Shown here one piece after another: positions 49,941-62,154 of a stretch of 64,000 nucleotides of DNA; within the stretch, counting starts at the first letter, position 1, and each line of letters starts with the position of its first letter. Location of the stretch: NCBI GenBank assembly GCA_031763025.1, contig JASSKH010000004.1, forward strand, positions 2,294,001 through 2,358,000, given 5' to 3'. The stretch is from Macrocystis pyrifera. Its lineage: Eukaryota > Sar > Phaeophyceae > Laminariales > Laminariaceae. A program made the translations under genes and the position numbers. Under the pieces are notes generated by a model. The model made no database searches. It was not told the origin of the DNA and saw nothing but the letters and a program-made list of their open reading frames with translations.

Positions 49941-50378
49941 AAGAGGACGACAACCAGGCCCACTGCCTTTCCAACGGGCGTGTACCTCTGGATGTTTCGA
50001 TATGCGTACCGGCACCTTTTATTTTGCTCGTTTTGCTTTGTGACAGGTTTGCGCCTTGCGCGGGAGAGTGTACGTGTTTGAGGCAAGGGTTCCACGAGGT
50101 CGGTACATACTTTAAGGACATCGTGGTGCAGACACATGATGGAAGATATGTTGCTTTTGAGATCATCGTTGCTGTTTTCTATGGCGGAGGGAGACGGCAA
50201 CCTGGGGCCTGAACGCCTGTGTCTTCAGCGGCACGTGTACTTTATAGAGGAATCGGTACCTACGGGGACAGTTGCCGTCGCCTACAGTGTTGAAAGCACG
50301 CAGGGACCAGATTACTATTCGTATGTGCCAATGCTGCGTGCGATTCCGAACTGTGCTTATAAGTTACAACCCACATGA
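49871..50378 (+). other. Coding-like block, unrecognised
   Basis: Two overlapping plus-strand frames are open. One, 49871-50212, ends with FHEVGTYFKDIVVQTHDG. The other, 50136-50378, reads HVYFIEESVPTGTVAVAYSV and then YSYVPMLRAIPNC. The start of this block overlaps the end of the 3' LTR. The composition is protein-like but I cannot place it in a family; it may be a decayed gene piece with a frame change. Confidence 0.2.
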
Positions 50379-50741
50379 TCCGCACACACACGAGCAGGAA
50401 ACTCCGCCAGAACCCTTATGCCCGCGCATGCAAGCACGCTCTCGGGCGGTAACCATTACTGATGCCCGGTTTTCCACTGCATGTGTCAATCGTATTTACC
50501 GCCGTCCCGTCTTCCATTTGTCGTTTCTAGCATAAGAGTTGTAATCCTTTGTTCGTGGAGAGGCAAGCGGGGACAGGAAAAAGGGGGGGGGGGGAAAGTA
50601 AGTATTGACTTAGCCTTCGAAGCGAGGAAGTACCGACGTCCCACAGGGGGTGAGCCCCTCGTTAAGGTCCGTGCGTACACGGTCGTACTGGATGCCCATG
50701 AGCCTATTAGGACAATTGTTGCCGCCTGCTATGCTGCAGAA

Positions 50742-50943
50742 GATGACAACCAGGTATCAATAGGTTCATGCGTTGCCGCTGACTGTAGCGGTTATATTAT
50801 TCGTATCAGAGCTACTTGTATACTCAAATTGTAAAAAACGTCGATGAGTACCAGATATCAATGTGTTCATTCGTTGCCGTTGACTGTAGCGGTTATATTA
50901 TTTCGTATCAGAGCTACTTATATACTCAAATTGTAAAAACATC
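50742..50943 (+). repeat. Tandem duplication, 101-bp unit
   Basis: The segment from ACCAGGTATCAAT to CAAATTGTAAAAA is repeated with a 101-bp offset (GTTATATTAT at 50791 and 50892) and a few substitutions. The first copy is the end of an open frame that the second copy does not continue. Confidence 0.85.
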
Positions 50944-51899
50944 GTACTTCGTCGAGTATATATATACATTGTGAAGAGCATTTGTTTGCAAAACGCTACG
51001 TAGTCGACACGGGAAGCTTGGTCGGACACGTTCGTCAAGGTCCGGGCGCGATCGGTGCCCTCTGGAACGCGTGGTTTGCAGTACAGGTAGTTATGACGAC
51101 TCCCAGGTTTTAGTACGATCCACATTTTGTACTTGTAAGTAAGTAATCACCTGAAAAAGTCGTCAGCGTTTGGCCCTTTGACGAGCACACAGCCGAGACA
51201 GGTACCATGCACAGAGCACAGCATTACAACGCTACAGCGCGTAGACATCCGCAGGCAACACTGTGCGTGTGTAACACGCCCACCCGCGCTGTACGGACAG
51301 TTGTATTTATCGAAGCCTGCGGTCCGTAATCCACCATCCACTTATATTTGCTGCTGCTGTGTGTGACAGAACCACGCACACTCTGCAAGGAAATGTAAGG
51401 ACAGTTTGGGCTGATTATGAGTATCTTAACTGTCCCGTTATGTCCGACGTTACGTGTTTATTGACGAGAGCTTGTGTTGCGGCGGAGGGACGCGGGAGCA
51501 ACCAGAGGTACGACGAGGCGAGTCATGCAGCCACGAGTCGGTGAGCGCACAGTAGAGGCAGAAAACTCTGTGGGTGTAGGATGGATGTTTCATTCAGCAG
51601 ACGGTTTAAGCCTCCTGAATGCTAAACGCCTGACCAAGGTGTACCGCGCATGCAGCGCGTTGACCAACACCGAGTGTCTTTAGACGCTACTCAGGCAAGG
51701 AAGAGAATACGTGCAAAACAAAAAAAGTGAACTAAAGGACTCAAATCTAAAGGATTAAAGGCTAAACGACTTCTCGCTCGCATCTACGCGTCATTCCGCG
51801 TGATAACGGGCATAATCGAGTATCTGCATCGCTCGCAATCGGGGGTTTTGGTCATCGTTTGCTTCGCTCTCGCCTGAGCGAAGCACTGGAGCCATTGGG

Positions 51900-52350
51900 A
51901 CAGCCGAACGGTCCAACGTGGGAACTGAGTAGACGAGTCAGGTGAGCGTTGACAGCTCGCCCCGGGGAGCTTGCTGTAACATGATGAACCCTGAGATCGA
52001 CCCAGGCAGGATCAGGAAGTGGTGATAGGGTTACGAGCACCACTCAAGTCGGAGAGAGCAAGGCCCACGAGCACTAGCTGCTCGAGGGATAGTGTCCGGA
52101 AAACAAAATGGGGGTTTCGGCGAACTGATGGAATCTGATGCTGTTCGATAGTGTTTGTTTCGCGGACTTGCTGGAATCTGCTAATTGGTTTGGTCCGGAA
52201 AAGCTTTGGCCGGTGAACTGGTAGAACCTGATGAACAATTGTAGGTCGTTGTAGCTGGAGGGCGAAGGTGAGCCCCCGACAGCCACTGTGGCTGTAGACG
52301 AGTCGCGGGGTGAGAGCTTCTCGAGGGTAGTGCTCAGAGTGACGGTGAGC
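51900..52350 (+). repeat. GGTGAGC-rich DNA
   Basis: GGTGAGC or close variants recur (near 51940, 52267, 52300, 52342), often next to CCCC and CACTG. The same word dominates 55864-56225, suggesting relics of one satellite. No gene is seen between 50950 and 55600. Short open frames at 52567-52749 and 53589-53879 have no recognisable content. Confidence 0.4.
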
Positions 52351-55300
52351 ACTGACTAGCCGGCAAAGAGGTTTTATTATACTACTTGGGCCATACTACT
52401 TACCAGGTATCAAATCTAGTGACGATCTTTAGCTGGTATACTAATAATGTGTCGTATAAAAATGAAAACCCACTACATGGAAAAAAAAAGAAGTGAACTT
52501 GAAAATTAAGCTCATCGTGGATCGGTCATAGACAGTGTTGTAGGAGGTTGCATATACGGACAGGAAATGTGGTTGGGGAGTACGAACGAAGCCAGACAGA
52601 CAGCTGGTAGCTGGACTGCCTGCCGTGGGGCGCTGCCATTCGCATCTATGAAGCATCTAACGGGCGACAAGAAGACCATTGAGTTATGCCACGTGAACAA
52701 GAACAAAGCTGCCATATTCAGAGCAGATACCAGCAGTGATACGGGATAAATTGTTGTGCACGATTGATGGGATGTGACATCAACAACGATCAAATAACGG
52801 GCACCACTATGCAATAGTAGTATACGTGGTGATAGTGATATTAAAGTACGTACAACCGGCGAGCGGAAAAAATTAGCCTAGTTTGTTGCTTTTCTCTCAC
52901 ATTATTCTCAAACAAAGGAGTCCGTGGTCACACAAAGATGCTGGGTCCCTAGGAAGACCCGACAAAAACCATAAAAATCGAAAATTGGCTGCCTGAAAAT
53001 ACACGAGACGAAGAAGGCGTAAAAAAGATGAAATCAATGTGCAAACTGAACTAGCATGGCCGCGAGTATGTCCTCTCAACTACAACGTAGAGTTTCCCCG
53101 TCCCCACCACTACCCAACTCGTAGTTGCTGGCTACAGCAGCGACTGCTGCCTGGTGTGCCGCCTGCACCGAACGAAACGCACGGTGGTCGTGATACTATA
53201 CTCTGGTAAAGCACAGTACGCGACAACAACAAATAATCTCAAAACGTCAAACAAAACAAAAAAATGACGAAAACAGACTGGAGACCCACGATACTTTTAC
53301 GGAAGTACATGTACTGCTGTATACATACTGCAGCTGTCATTGTCGAGTGCACATAAATATAAAAATAGGCAGTTATTCGTCAGAAGCTGGACATAGCTCG
53401 GCATAGCAAGTCAGGCCCTATCAACGTCACACCGGCATGCGGGTAACCTGTGTTGGCCAGGCAGCTTGTGACTATCAGCGTGAGTTTGGAACGAGAGAAG
53501 AGAGCTTGTCTGCGATCGTGTTTACGTTCATATGAGCAGACGGGAAACATGGAAAGGCGGCTGGATGTGACAGGATTTTAACACGAACTTGCCAATTGGA
53601 ATCGTTTCCTTTGTGCTGATCGGCACCGAAAGTTTGAAAAAAAATAACGGAGCTATTTTTCCTGTCAACAGTAAGGCGGTGCCACGGAACTCATGTAAGG
53701 TCTTGGCAAGGCAAACAAGAAATGTCTGCGCTGGCTCCCTGCAGTGTGAAGGGAGCATTCAACAGGTCACGGCGGTCGCCAACCGGCGAGACTTCGAACT
53801 GTGCCAGTATCTCCAGGCAATGCTGCAATTATATTATAAGTTTCAGTTCTATTATAGAATCAACACCAACAAGGAATAGGTGTCTAAATGTACTACGACG
53901 TACCGTTGTGCCACTGAGATAGGACTATTATTTAATAATAGGGACACGAAGTTAGCGACATACAAAGTGCGGCGAGAGCATAACCCATGCCGGGACGGCG
54001 AACTGTCAGTGCGTGTTTTTATGTCCATGCTTGACGATCTTGAAAGATCAACGAGCGAGTGAAAACCGCAAGTCTGGATACCTCAAGTATATATAATGTT
54101 GATAGTACACGCCCACGGGCAGCATATGGACGGCGAGCCTGTTTTGTTTTTGCTTTGCGCTGCCTAGCCCATATGAGCTCGGGGGGGGGGCGAGCACGGT
54201 TGACGAAAACAGGGAAGAGACGTCAGACAGGATAGCTACTGTAGGTATCAGATCGATTAATAGAATATAATAACCTGTCGATACAACTCATACCACAAAC
54301 TGCTGCGGCTGTTGTGCTTCGGTTTTCCTACTATTTGCTTGGTCTTACTCTGTTTAGTATACCACATGTATATTATATTGTCTATTTTGCTGGTTCTTGT
54401 GATATCTGCCACATCTCCTGGGGGGCCCGTACACCAAGGTATTATATACTCTACCGGGTACGTATTTCCAAATGCGTACGAAATGGAGTCGTTTTACTCC
54501 GTTGACCTGTTTGGTCTTGACAACCATATTTCACCCCTAATCAGATCGCATAACCTTGACATGGGACCTGAATAATATAAACTCCCTAGCGATACTATGT
54601 AGTCATCGAACTTGCACCTTAGGATGCTGTACCAGCATGATTATAATACGATAGTTTATGCCTACGATTATTAATAAATAGTGGCATATAGTTATCAAGC
54701 ACCAGTGTGTAGAAAGTACAGCGCTTTTCACCTACGAATAAGAAAACCTGCTTCGAGCGCCACACCAAAACCTACAGCAAACACCTAAACGAGTACCAGG
54801 TACGAGCGGACATGTTGCCCTGCTGGACGGACCGTATGAAGAGATCATAATAATTACATACTACCACTACGAACTGGGCCGGCCTTCAAACGCACCTGTT
54901 TTCGTCAATGTGGTGTCATAAGCGCACAAAACAAGGGGGGGGGGGGGCGATATATTGTTTTGCTGGGGTGGGTATGAGGTATACATAAACACATACGTGG
55001 AGGCAAAAGTTCAATGCTGCAAGGGCATCGATAGCGATGGACCTGGTACAAAATTGATTACTGGTATGCAGGAACCTCGAAAGCCTAAGAAAATAAAAGA
55101 AGCCCATCAGAAATACAACTGGGTCGCAGGAAGAGTGCTTCGCTGAGTTAGGTGCACCACAGGTTGTGTCAGTAGTTTAGGAATCGGCCACAATACTGCT
55201 GATGACGCGAGTATACTCCTGTACGTGCATTGCTGTAGTTCGTGGTGGTACACGGTTGTTTTCGTTATTTTGCGTGTCCGTCAAAAACCACCTTGGTGCA

Positions 55301-55611
55301 TGCAAACGAAGGGGGTGATACAGAAAGGACCACAAACTCGGTATGCACCCACGCGAACGTTCTCACTAGGTATAGACACAGCAGTGATCCACATACCGGC
55401 TGTGACTCATGGTATGATCGGACAACTTTTGTGAGTCCGTGGTTTTCTGCTGTGGAGCAGGGATGAACTAAAGCCACACGCACAGTACACAGACCTGGCA
55501 CGAACTGACAACGATGATACCACAGCAGCAGCGTCACATCAGCACAACCGTGGGAAATACCGGAATTCTGCTACTGTTGTTCAGGAGTGAGTTGCCATCC
55601 TTGCACGTGTT

Positions 55612-55862
55612 CATGTTGTTCACAGCCTGATTTGCATGTATCAACGAGAGGGGTTGTATGCTAGTACGCTTTGCTAGTACGTCGGGTATTCTTGGTACAA
55701 TAGGAATCGTGGGATGTGCATTTCGGCTGTTGTTCGGGTTGCATGATGGATAGTACCCTTGGCCGTCTTGGTACTACAGCATGCCTGAGATGTTCGCATA
55801 TCGGCTGTTGTTAGGGTTGTATGGCAGTATGCTTGGTACTCTTGGTATGGTAACATGCTGGG
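55612..55862 (+). repeat. Tandem repeat, about 76-bp units
   Basis: TCTTGGTAC-type starts at 55690, 55766 and 55840, and CGGCTGTTGTT at 55724 and 55802, give a period of 74-78 bp over about three units, with a worn copy upstream. The minus strand stays open for 60 codons across it, with no other coding sign. Confidence 0.75.
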
Positions 55863-55863
55863 G

Positions 55864-56225
55864 AGTGAGTACTTGTCATTACTAGCAGACAGGATGGCGA
55901 GGTGAGCACCCCCGCGGAATGACCTCAGTAAAGGTGACCACTGATGAGCGTAGCACCTTGCAAGCGAAGGTCAGCACTTGCCATTATGCTATCACTAAGA
56001 GGGGAGGTGAAGGCGAGCCCCTCCCTCAGGATTGGATGCTGTGGAGATTCCAAGAGTTTTGTAGGTTTGTGTGCTGTTGAGTGTCCTGGGGTCAGATTTT
56101 GTAGCGAGGTGAGCGCCCCCATGTGCTGAGATCTGTGAAGGTAAGCACTGAGGGCATAGCATCTTGACAGTGAAGGTGAGCACTTGTCATTCTACGGGCA
56201 GATAATGGTGAGATCTCCCCTGAGA
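55864..56225 (+). repeat. Tandem repeat, about 210-bp units, GGTGAGC-rich
   Basis: GCGAGGTGAGC recurs at 55894 and 56104, and GTGAGTACTTGTCATT (or GTGAGCACTTGTCATT) at 55865 and 56176. The units also share GACCTC or GAGATC, AAGGT and CACTG stretches. Confidence 0.65.
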
Positions 56226-56246
56226 CGTGAGGTTGTACTGCTGTGT

Positions 56247-56690
56247 GTACCAACAACGCTGTTTCGGTGCATTAAACAGGCGGTCGATGGTGGGAGAATA
56301 CGTGCCAGTGTAGGTCTCGTGGCCAGCGCCAACGCGTCGGCCTGTAGCCCGTCCCTGATTAATATCACACACGTTGCGAGACTCAATGTAATGCTGCATG
56401 CTCCAACGACGCTGAGCCGGTGTACCAAAAGGCGGTTGATGGTATTGGACTGTGCGACGGCGCAGCCCTCGTTTCCGATGCCAACACGTCTGCCCTTGGC
56501 CCATCCCTCACTAACGGTACACGTGCACGGCTTGGGGCCGGTGCCGATGCGTCGATTCTTGGCCTTGCCTATCACAAACGATATTTAACATACGCGTCGT
56601 GACGTACAACAACGATGCCGTGCAGGTGAACTGTAAGACGGTCGATAGTGGCGGAGTATGCGCCGGCTCACGTCTCGTTACCGGCGCACC
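56247..56690 (+). repeat. Three-unit tandem repeat, possibly once coding
   Basis: Units starting near 56247, 56399 and 56604 share (CAACRACGMTG), a (GCGGTCGATGGTGG)-type stretch and (CTCGTK). Read in the best frame the units suggest a peptide of the form (YNNDA, then KAVDGGG or KTVDSGG, then LV), but the frame differs between units. The second unit carries an extra sub-repeat. It may be the relic of a repeat-containing secreted protein; family unknown. Confidence 0.5.
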
Positions 56691-57934
56691 GGCTGGCAGT
56701 CGAGAATGAGCGGAAAGCATGGCTGTGCATACGTTATCCCCCTCCCGCAAGCGATACATTCGTACCAAAGACACAAGCGCGTGTCCCCCAAGGGAACCTC
56801 ACGGCCGGTGCAGGATATATACGGTACGGAGCACCTGATAACGGATGCTGTTGATAGGAAGATGTCGGTGAATAACAACCGCGGCTATAAAACAACGCCG
56901 GCGCCTACTATTGTTATGCCGGCGTACAGCAGCACAGGGACAACTCAGTCCCACCCTCGTCCAAGCCGGTGCATGGACAGTGATCACTGTCGCCTTTATC
57001 TAACATCGTTCCCGTCGCGTTGCCCCGTTCCGCTTCGGCGCCGTCTAATCGCGTCCGTTGTTTCCGTTCCGTTCCACGCCTGCGTCGTCTGTTGTTGTCG
57101 TCACTGTTACGTTTCGCGTCCGGGCTGTCTCGCCGCGTCTGTATTTCGCAGAGGCCCGGCGAAAACGACGGCGGAGGGGTGATTGGGGACGATGACGGGT
57201 AGAGACGGCGACGGGTAGACTGTCGCGTCGCGGGCCGACTTTGCAATCTTCACGTAGACGGTGGCAAACGAAATTGCCCAGCTTCAGGCGGCCCTCCAGA
57301 GATCGAGTAATGGTGTCATCGAAGCCTCCCACTGTCTCGCCCTTGGTGAGACGGCGGCGCCAGCAGGTTTCGAACGCATCTAGGCAGCTCTGCTGCCGGG
57401 GTCTCTCTGCCGGACCACTCCCCCAGCACCGTCCTGCTCGGATCGTTGGCCGACAGCCGTTTGGTAGCCCCGTCGACGGGGTCTTCCTGCCGACTCCCAG
57501 CATTGCTGGTTAACTCGTCGATGGGGCCACGGGCGGGGCAGGCTCGCCATAGGTACGGGGCGGGCGTTCTGCCACGACGATACTCCGGGCCGCGGCAGAG
57601 CCGCCGGCGCCCCTCTTGGACCGGCAGGTTCGCTCGCCGTGGTCCCCGGAGGGTGGGCTACGGTAGTGTTATGGGTGGTACCGGAAACGCTCGCAGTCGA
57701 CCAGGGGGGCGGGACTCGACTACAAGAGTTCTGTGGGCGGCGCCGGTGGCTCCGGTGCTCTCTCCGGACAGGAGGGCGGGCACGCGGCCGGCTCGGCTAC
57801 GTCCCGGGCGAGGTAGCAGCCAACGGCGCGCCGTCAGTTGCACTCGAACACGCGGCCCGCGACGAGGTGTGTGGGCCTGAGGCCGGCTCGAACACATACG
57901 GTAGCGGCAGCACCGCCGAGAGGTCCACAAGACT

Positions 57935-58735
57935 ATGACCACCCGCGCAGTGGCATCGTCGGCCATCTCCACGACTCGGCTATCGCAGATCATCTGCGGC
58001 GGTGGCCAGGCGTCGATGCAGAGGGCTGCCATGCAGGGGTACGTGGGAGCCGCAACTAACAATTTCATCCAGCGTCCATGGCATGTTGGATGGTTGGACG
58101 ATCTCGAATTCCTGGCCTTCACGCCGCGCGACAAAACAGGCATCAACCGCCCACAGGCAGAACCCCCGAGCTTTTGGGGTACACGATCGTACGCGATCGT
58201 TACAATCGCGTCCCACGAGCTCCGACAAGATGGCGTGGACCCTCACGTGGCGCGCGCTTTCTTGGACGCGCTCCGACGAGCTTTCAGCGCGGAGGATACG
58301 ATTATCAAAGGCCACGTTATGGAGCACGGTACGGTCAGCGATCGCTCGGTGAACTAGGCCAGGCTGGCGCCTCTGGTTACAAAAGACCTGGAGACCTATA
58401 CGCTTGACCTGCCCTGTGTCTCCGACTCCCGCAGCCACGTTTGGGCCTACCCCCCGCCGGCGGAGGAGTCCTTACCCGTCATTCCAGGGCCGCACTGGCC
58501 CCGCCTTTCCGGCCATGTCGCCCTCGGCGATTTTGCCAACACCGAAGTCCAGCAACCACGCCTTACCTCCAGCCTGGCGGTTGGGGCCGGCGATGGCGAA
58601 TGCCAGCAGGGTGGAAAGACCGGCAGGTGTCACTTCCGCAACACCCACGTGTTAACCCACGATGGTCCCGCTCGCAAGACGGGCAGCGGCAATAAGCGTA
58701 AGACGTCTACCGGCGGGGGGGTCGGCCGATAGCGG
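57935..58735 (+). mobile_element. GC-rich coding-like block ahead of the recombinase fossil
   Basis: The plus strand is mostly open and protein-like in one frame, with WHVGWLDDLEFLAFTPRD, then DGVDPHVARAFLDALRRAF and a later LPVIPGPHWPRLSGHVAL. I do not recognise the family. Its position, orientation and GC bias match the tyrosine-recombinase region just downstream, so it may be the first gene of the same element. It is broken, with at least two breaks. The long reverse-strand frames here look like shadows. Confidence 0.35.
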
Positions 58736-59169
58736 CGCTGCATCCGGAGAACCCCCACGACGAGGGCCAAGGCCAACGACAGACGGGGGCCTGGCGTGGC
58801 AGTGCATGTGATGGGAACAATGGCGGTGGCAGCGGCGGCAATGGCACCGGCAGCGGCAGCGGCAGCGCGGCGTCGGGTGAGGGAGGGCTTCGCGAACTCG
58901 GCGGAGGCCAAGGCAGACGAATAAAGTCAAGTGCCTCGCCCCTCAGTGGCGGCGACGCCGATCGTAGGCCGTACGGAAAACAGCAGCGCGAGTTATATAG
59001 CTTGTACGTCCGGGGTCTGCATACGTTAGGAGCCCAGGTCGTGGGGTCAGCGGGCGTCGCGCTATGATCAGGAGTGCTGGCAGCCACCTCATTCGCCAGT
59101 CGGTTTGGCCGTCGTCTCACTCAGCTTGAACGTCCGGTTTCCGGTCTTGGACCGGTTTTTGGGGGTTAG

Positions 59170-60120
59170 TATGGGTGGCTGCGTATTATAACACGCCACC
59201 CTCCAATACGGACAAGATTAAGGCGTTTCTTGAGTACCTAGAGAGGTGTGCGTCGGAAGGCAACCATACGGGTACTTCTGCCAGTAAATTGTCAGCCGGG
59301 TTACACTTCCGCCGCGTACACTTGTAAATAGAGTTGCCCACGTCGCACCGTTTGTTCAACGTGCATTGAAAGGGTGGTACGATCGCATATTGTCGCGGGT
59401 CCCCCGTATTAAGAATGCGTCGCCGCATCTCGTGAGACACGTTGTTGGGAGGCCAGGGCCTGACCGTGTCGTGGGGCCCGGGTAGCTGAGTTCTTTGGCT
59501 GTCGTTGGCATTGGGTTATTTGCTTCATGGAGAGCTCTGACGAACTATTCGCCTTTTCCGGAGTTCGTACACCCCGTGCATTGCTTGACGAGGGGTGACG
59601 TATCAGGTTTCGTCAGGGAGCGGTGGTTGACCTCGTCGCAGTGACATCAGGCCACTAGCGTCGAGGTCTTGATTCGAGGCCATAATGTCGACCAGGCTTA
59701 ATAAGGATCTGAAATCGTGCGCACAAGTAATGACTTCTTCGGGGCGCATTCCGGGGTGGGAGCAGGAGGCGATGCCGTCGCTGTCACGGTGTATTTGTTG
59801 TCGGGATATCCACCGTTGCCAGAAAGCGCTCAATTATCGTCGTATCGATACGGTAAGGAGGTTAGAATGAGGGGGTACACACAGGCCCTCGGGGCACTTC
59901 GCGAAGTGGTTGCGGAAGGAGGAGACCATTCCAGCGAAGTCGGCCTCCCCTCACTGGGGTTTTGACACCATCACGACGCTGGCGACCGGGGTGGAGTGCC
60001 GCAGAAGGCGATCCAAAGAGAAGGTAGATGGAAGTCTTCCGAGTTTGGCAAGACGTACATCCCCAAACTCCCAGAGAACGCGAGTATTGTATCTCGTAAA
60101 CTAGCGGAGACGGGATAAAT
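59170..60120 (+). mobile_element. Tyrosine-recombinase fossil (YR element)
   Basis: The first part (about 59170-59460) resembles the core-binding domain, with KIKAFLEYLERCASEGNHT and ALKGWYDRILSR. The end (about 59880-60116) matches the C-terminal region of DIRS/Ngaro- or Crypton-type recombinases: ALGALREVVAEGG, then VPQKAIQREGRWKS and NASIVSRKLAETG. The middle is degraded, with several breaks. Being a YR enzyme rather than a DDE one, it would have moved the element by site-specific recombination. The exact class is open because no companion reverse transcriptase is confirmed. It is old. Confidence 0.65.
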
Positions 60121-60208
60121 AGGGCAGAGGCAGCCCGGCCAGGGTACTGTTCGGGGTCGAACACGGTGGAATCGACGCGACCTCGAAATTGGAGGGTGGA
60201 AATACTAC

Positions 60209-60405
60209 CATTGGGGTCTCGGTCGTCTTAAACAGCGTTTGTCAGAGCCCCGGCCAGTCTCCTGGGGGGGGGGGGGGGACTCCCGGGTTCTGGCAGTACG
60301 ATAGCCGAGGGGAGTCAGCGGCCGGTGTCGCGGCTCTCGTACCACTCCAGTGGATCCCCCCCCTCCCCGAGGACGCAGTGAACAATGATAACATGACAAT
60401 TCGAA
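60209..60405 (+). repeat. 190-bp direct repeat, copy 1, downstream of the recombinase
   Basis: Shares with 60831-61008, in order: CATTGGGGTCTCGGTC, GAGTCAGCGGCCGGTGTCGC, GGCTCTCGTACCAC and AATAACATGACAA-type blocks. It includes a 15-nt G tract. About 425 bp separate the copies. This may be the split direct repeat of a Ngaro-type element. Confidence 0.7.
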
Positions 60406-60830
60406 GGACATACATCAATCAAGCATAGTATCTCTAAGTTCACGTGGGATGCCTGTTTTGTTTACAACCAACGGAATTGATTATTTATAGTCATGGGCCC
60501 TACCGACGGAACCTAATGGCTTTATTTGTGCGGACAGGAAGCGTACAGAATAACGGACATACTCCTCCCGTGCCCCCTCCTAGCTCCTTGTGATCCGTGC
60601 GCGAGTGAAGCACGATACGTACTGCTTGATGATGATTGATAGGCTTAGAGACTAGGCCTACTGTTGTGGTTTCTCCGCCCGCCCGGCCCTTTCTTCTTTC
60701 GAAGATGGGTGGAACGGAGCGGCCACATGATGCTGGCCACACCGTACTTTTTCATTTTTTTTTTGTGATTAACTGGTTGCTATTCGGGGCCCTCACTAGG
60801 GGGGTGCGGTAGGTCAATGGTTCATCTCCA

Positions 60831-61008
60831 TTGGGGGTCTCGGTCATCCTAGACTGCCTTTGTTTGAGCCCCAACCAGTCGCCTGAGGGGGGGAACTCCC
60901 GGGTACTGGCCGTACGTAAAGCACCGAGAGTCAGCGGCCGGTGTCGCGGCTCTCGTACCACGTTAGTAGATTCTCCCTCCAGACGTCGTAGAGAGCAATA
61001 ACATGACA
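60831..61008 (+). repeat. 190-bp direct repeat, copy 2
   Basis: Second copy of the block at 60209-60405, same orientation, with scattered differences and a shorter G tract (7 nt). The spacer 60406-60830 has no coding signal. Confidence 0.7.
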
Positions 61009-61009
61009 A

Positions 61010-61980
61010 GTATACAACAAAGAGATCCTAAAAACAAAGCAAAAATCAAGAGCTTGCCAGGATATGAACCTCAGACCTGTCAATACAAAATAACTATATT
61101 AGCACGCGAAATACTTAATATTGACGAAGGGTGATGTCGTTCTGTATGTTCGAGTAGACACTTGACGTTGGAACAACGTTTTTCGTGAAGTAATTACAAA
61201 GAACACACACTTTTGGGACACGAGGGTCTCTAAAGTTGTTACCACCATGGGTAATATCTGGTGTCCCATCCCCCCCTTCCCCTCCCCGGGAAACGACACG
61301 AGTAAGGGCGAGACTTCCCTCGGCAGAGTGGGCAGGGCGAGCAGGGTCACGCCCGATCAAGAAACAGCACAAGGACTGGTGGACCTCGATGACATGGAGA
61401 TCTAAAAGGTCTCCAAAGCAGGCGTAAATAACACTTGTCCATTGCCGACCTTAACATATCTCGACGTGTATAATAAATATTGCGTGTGGGTGGCATGACG
61501 TGTAAGACGTCCTTAAGTCATTTTCAGAACAGGGCTTGCACCGCGACCCATCCTTTCAGCGATGACCTTAGGCTCCCGGTTTTTTTGTTTCATCGTTGCG
61601 CCTCACGTTACCTGCTTCTCCCGACTCTACCGAGGGTGGCTCGGTCGTGCTTCTGAACAACGACAGGACGTGCTGTTTTAGTTTTTTGTGTGTTGCAACA
61701 TCTATATGAATACGACTCGTTTCTATGGACACATATCAGCATCGGGCGAAATGTCATTGGAATCTAGGTAGCTCAATAAAAGTGGATACCTCCTCTACAG
61801 TGTTGGATCGAGGGTTTGGATCCTGGGGGCCTTTGTATGTGCTTTGGTTTCGCGTGCAATTTGATTCACATGTTTTTGTTGTTTGGCACCACGTAATTTG
61901 CATGTGCTCGAGTAGCTCTTTTACCTGATATTTCTTTTTTTCCCCAGCCAAAGACGTTACCTTACGATATTGATCGCAAC
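61010..61980. other. Intergenic, no gene seen
   Basis: This stretch lies between the direct repeats and the G tract. It contains a tRNA-like B-box word near 61055 on the minus strand but no complete tRNA. Otherwise nothing is supported. Confidence 0.5.
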
Positions 61981-61984
61981 GGGG

Positions 61985-62050
<66 letters not shown>
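61981..62050 (+). repeat. 70-nt G tract
   Basis: Sixty-nine of seventy bases are G, with one A at 61987. It creates artefactual poly-Pro frames on the other strand. Such a tract can form G-quadruplexes and is prone to length error. Confidence 0.95.
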
Positions 62051-62052
<2 letters not shown>

Positions 62053-62154
62053 GGGCAGTAATCGAAATGTTTAAACGCTGTAAAAGCACAAAACCGAAAT
62101 ACCTGGTAACACACTGAGTACAACAATATATAAAAAATAATAGAGAGAGCTACC

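Noticed and set aside
57980-58600. Kinase-like words on the minus strand (LVHRAIADRTVL and LLDFGVGKI)
   Set aside because: The order is wrong for a kinase: the DFG-like word precedes the HRD-like word in reading direction, and the plus strand has the better coding character.
59385-59400. MITE-end-like word GGTCCCCCGTATTA
   Set aside because: Only 12 of 14 match, no partner end nearby, and it lies in a well-aligned part of the recombinase region.
61040-61110. tRNA-like B box (GGTTCATATCC) on the minus strand
   Set aside because: No matching A box, acceptor stem or anticodon arm could be drawn.
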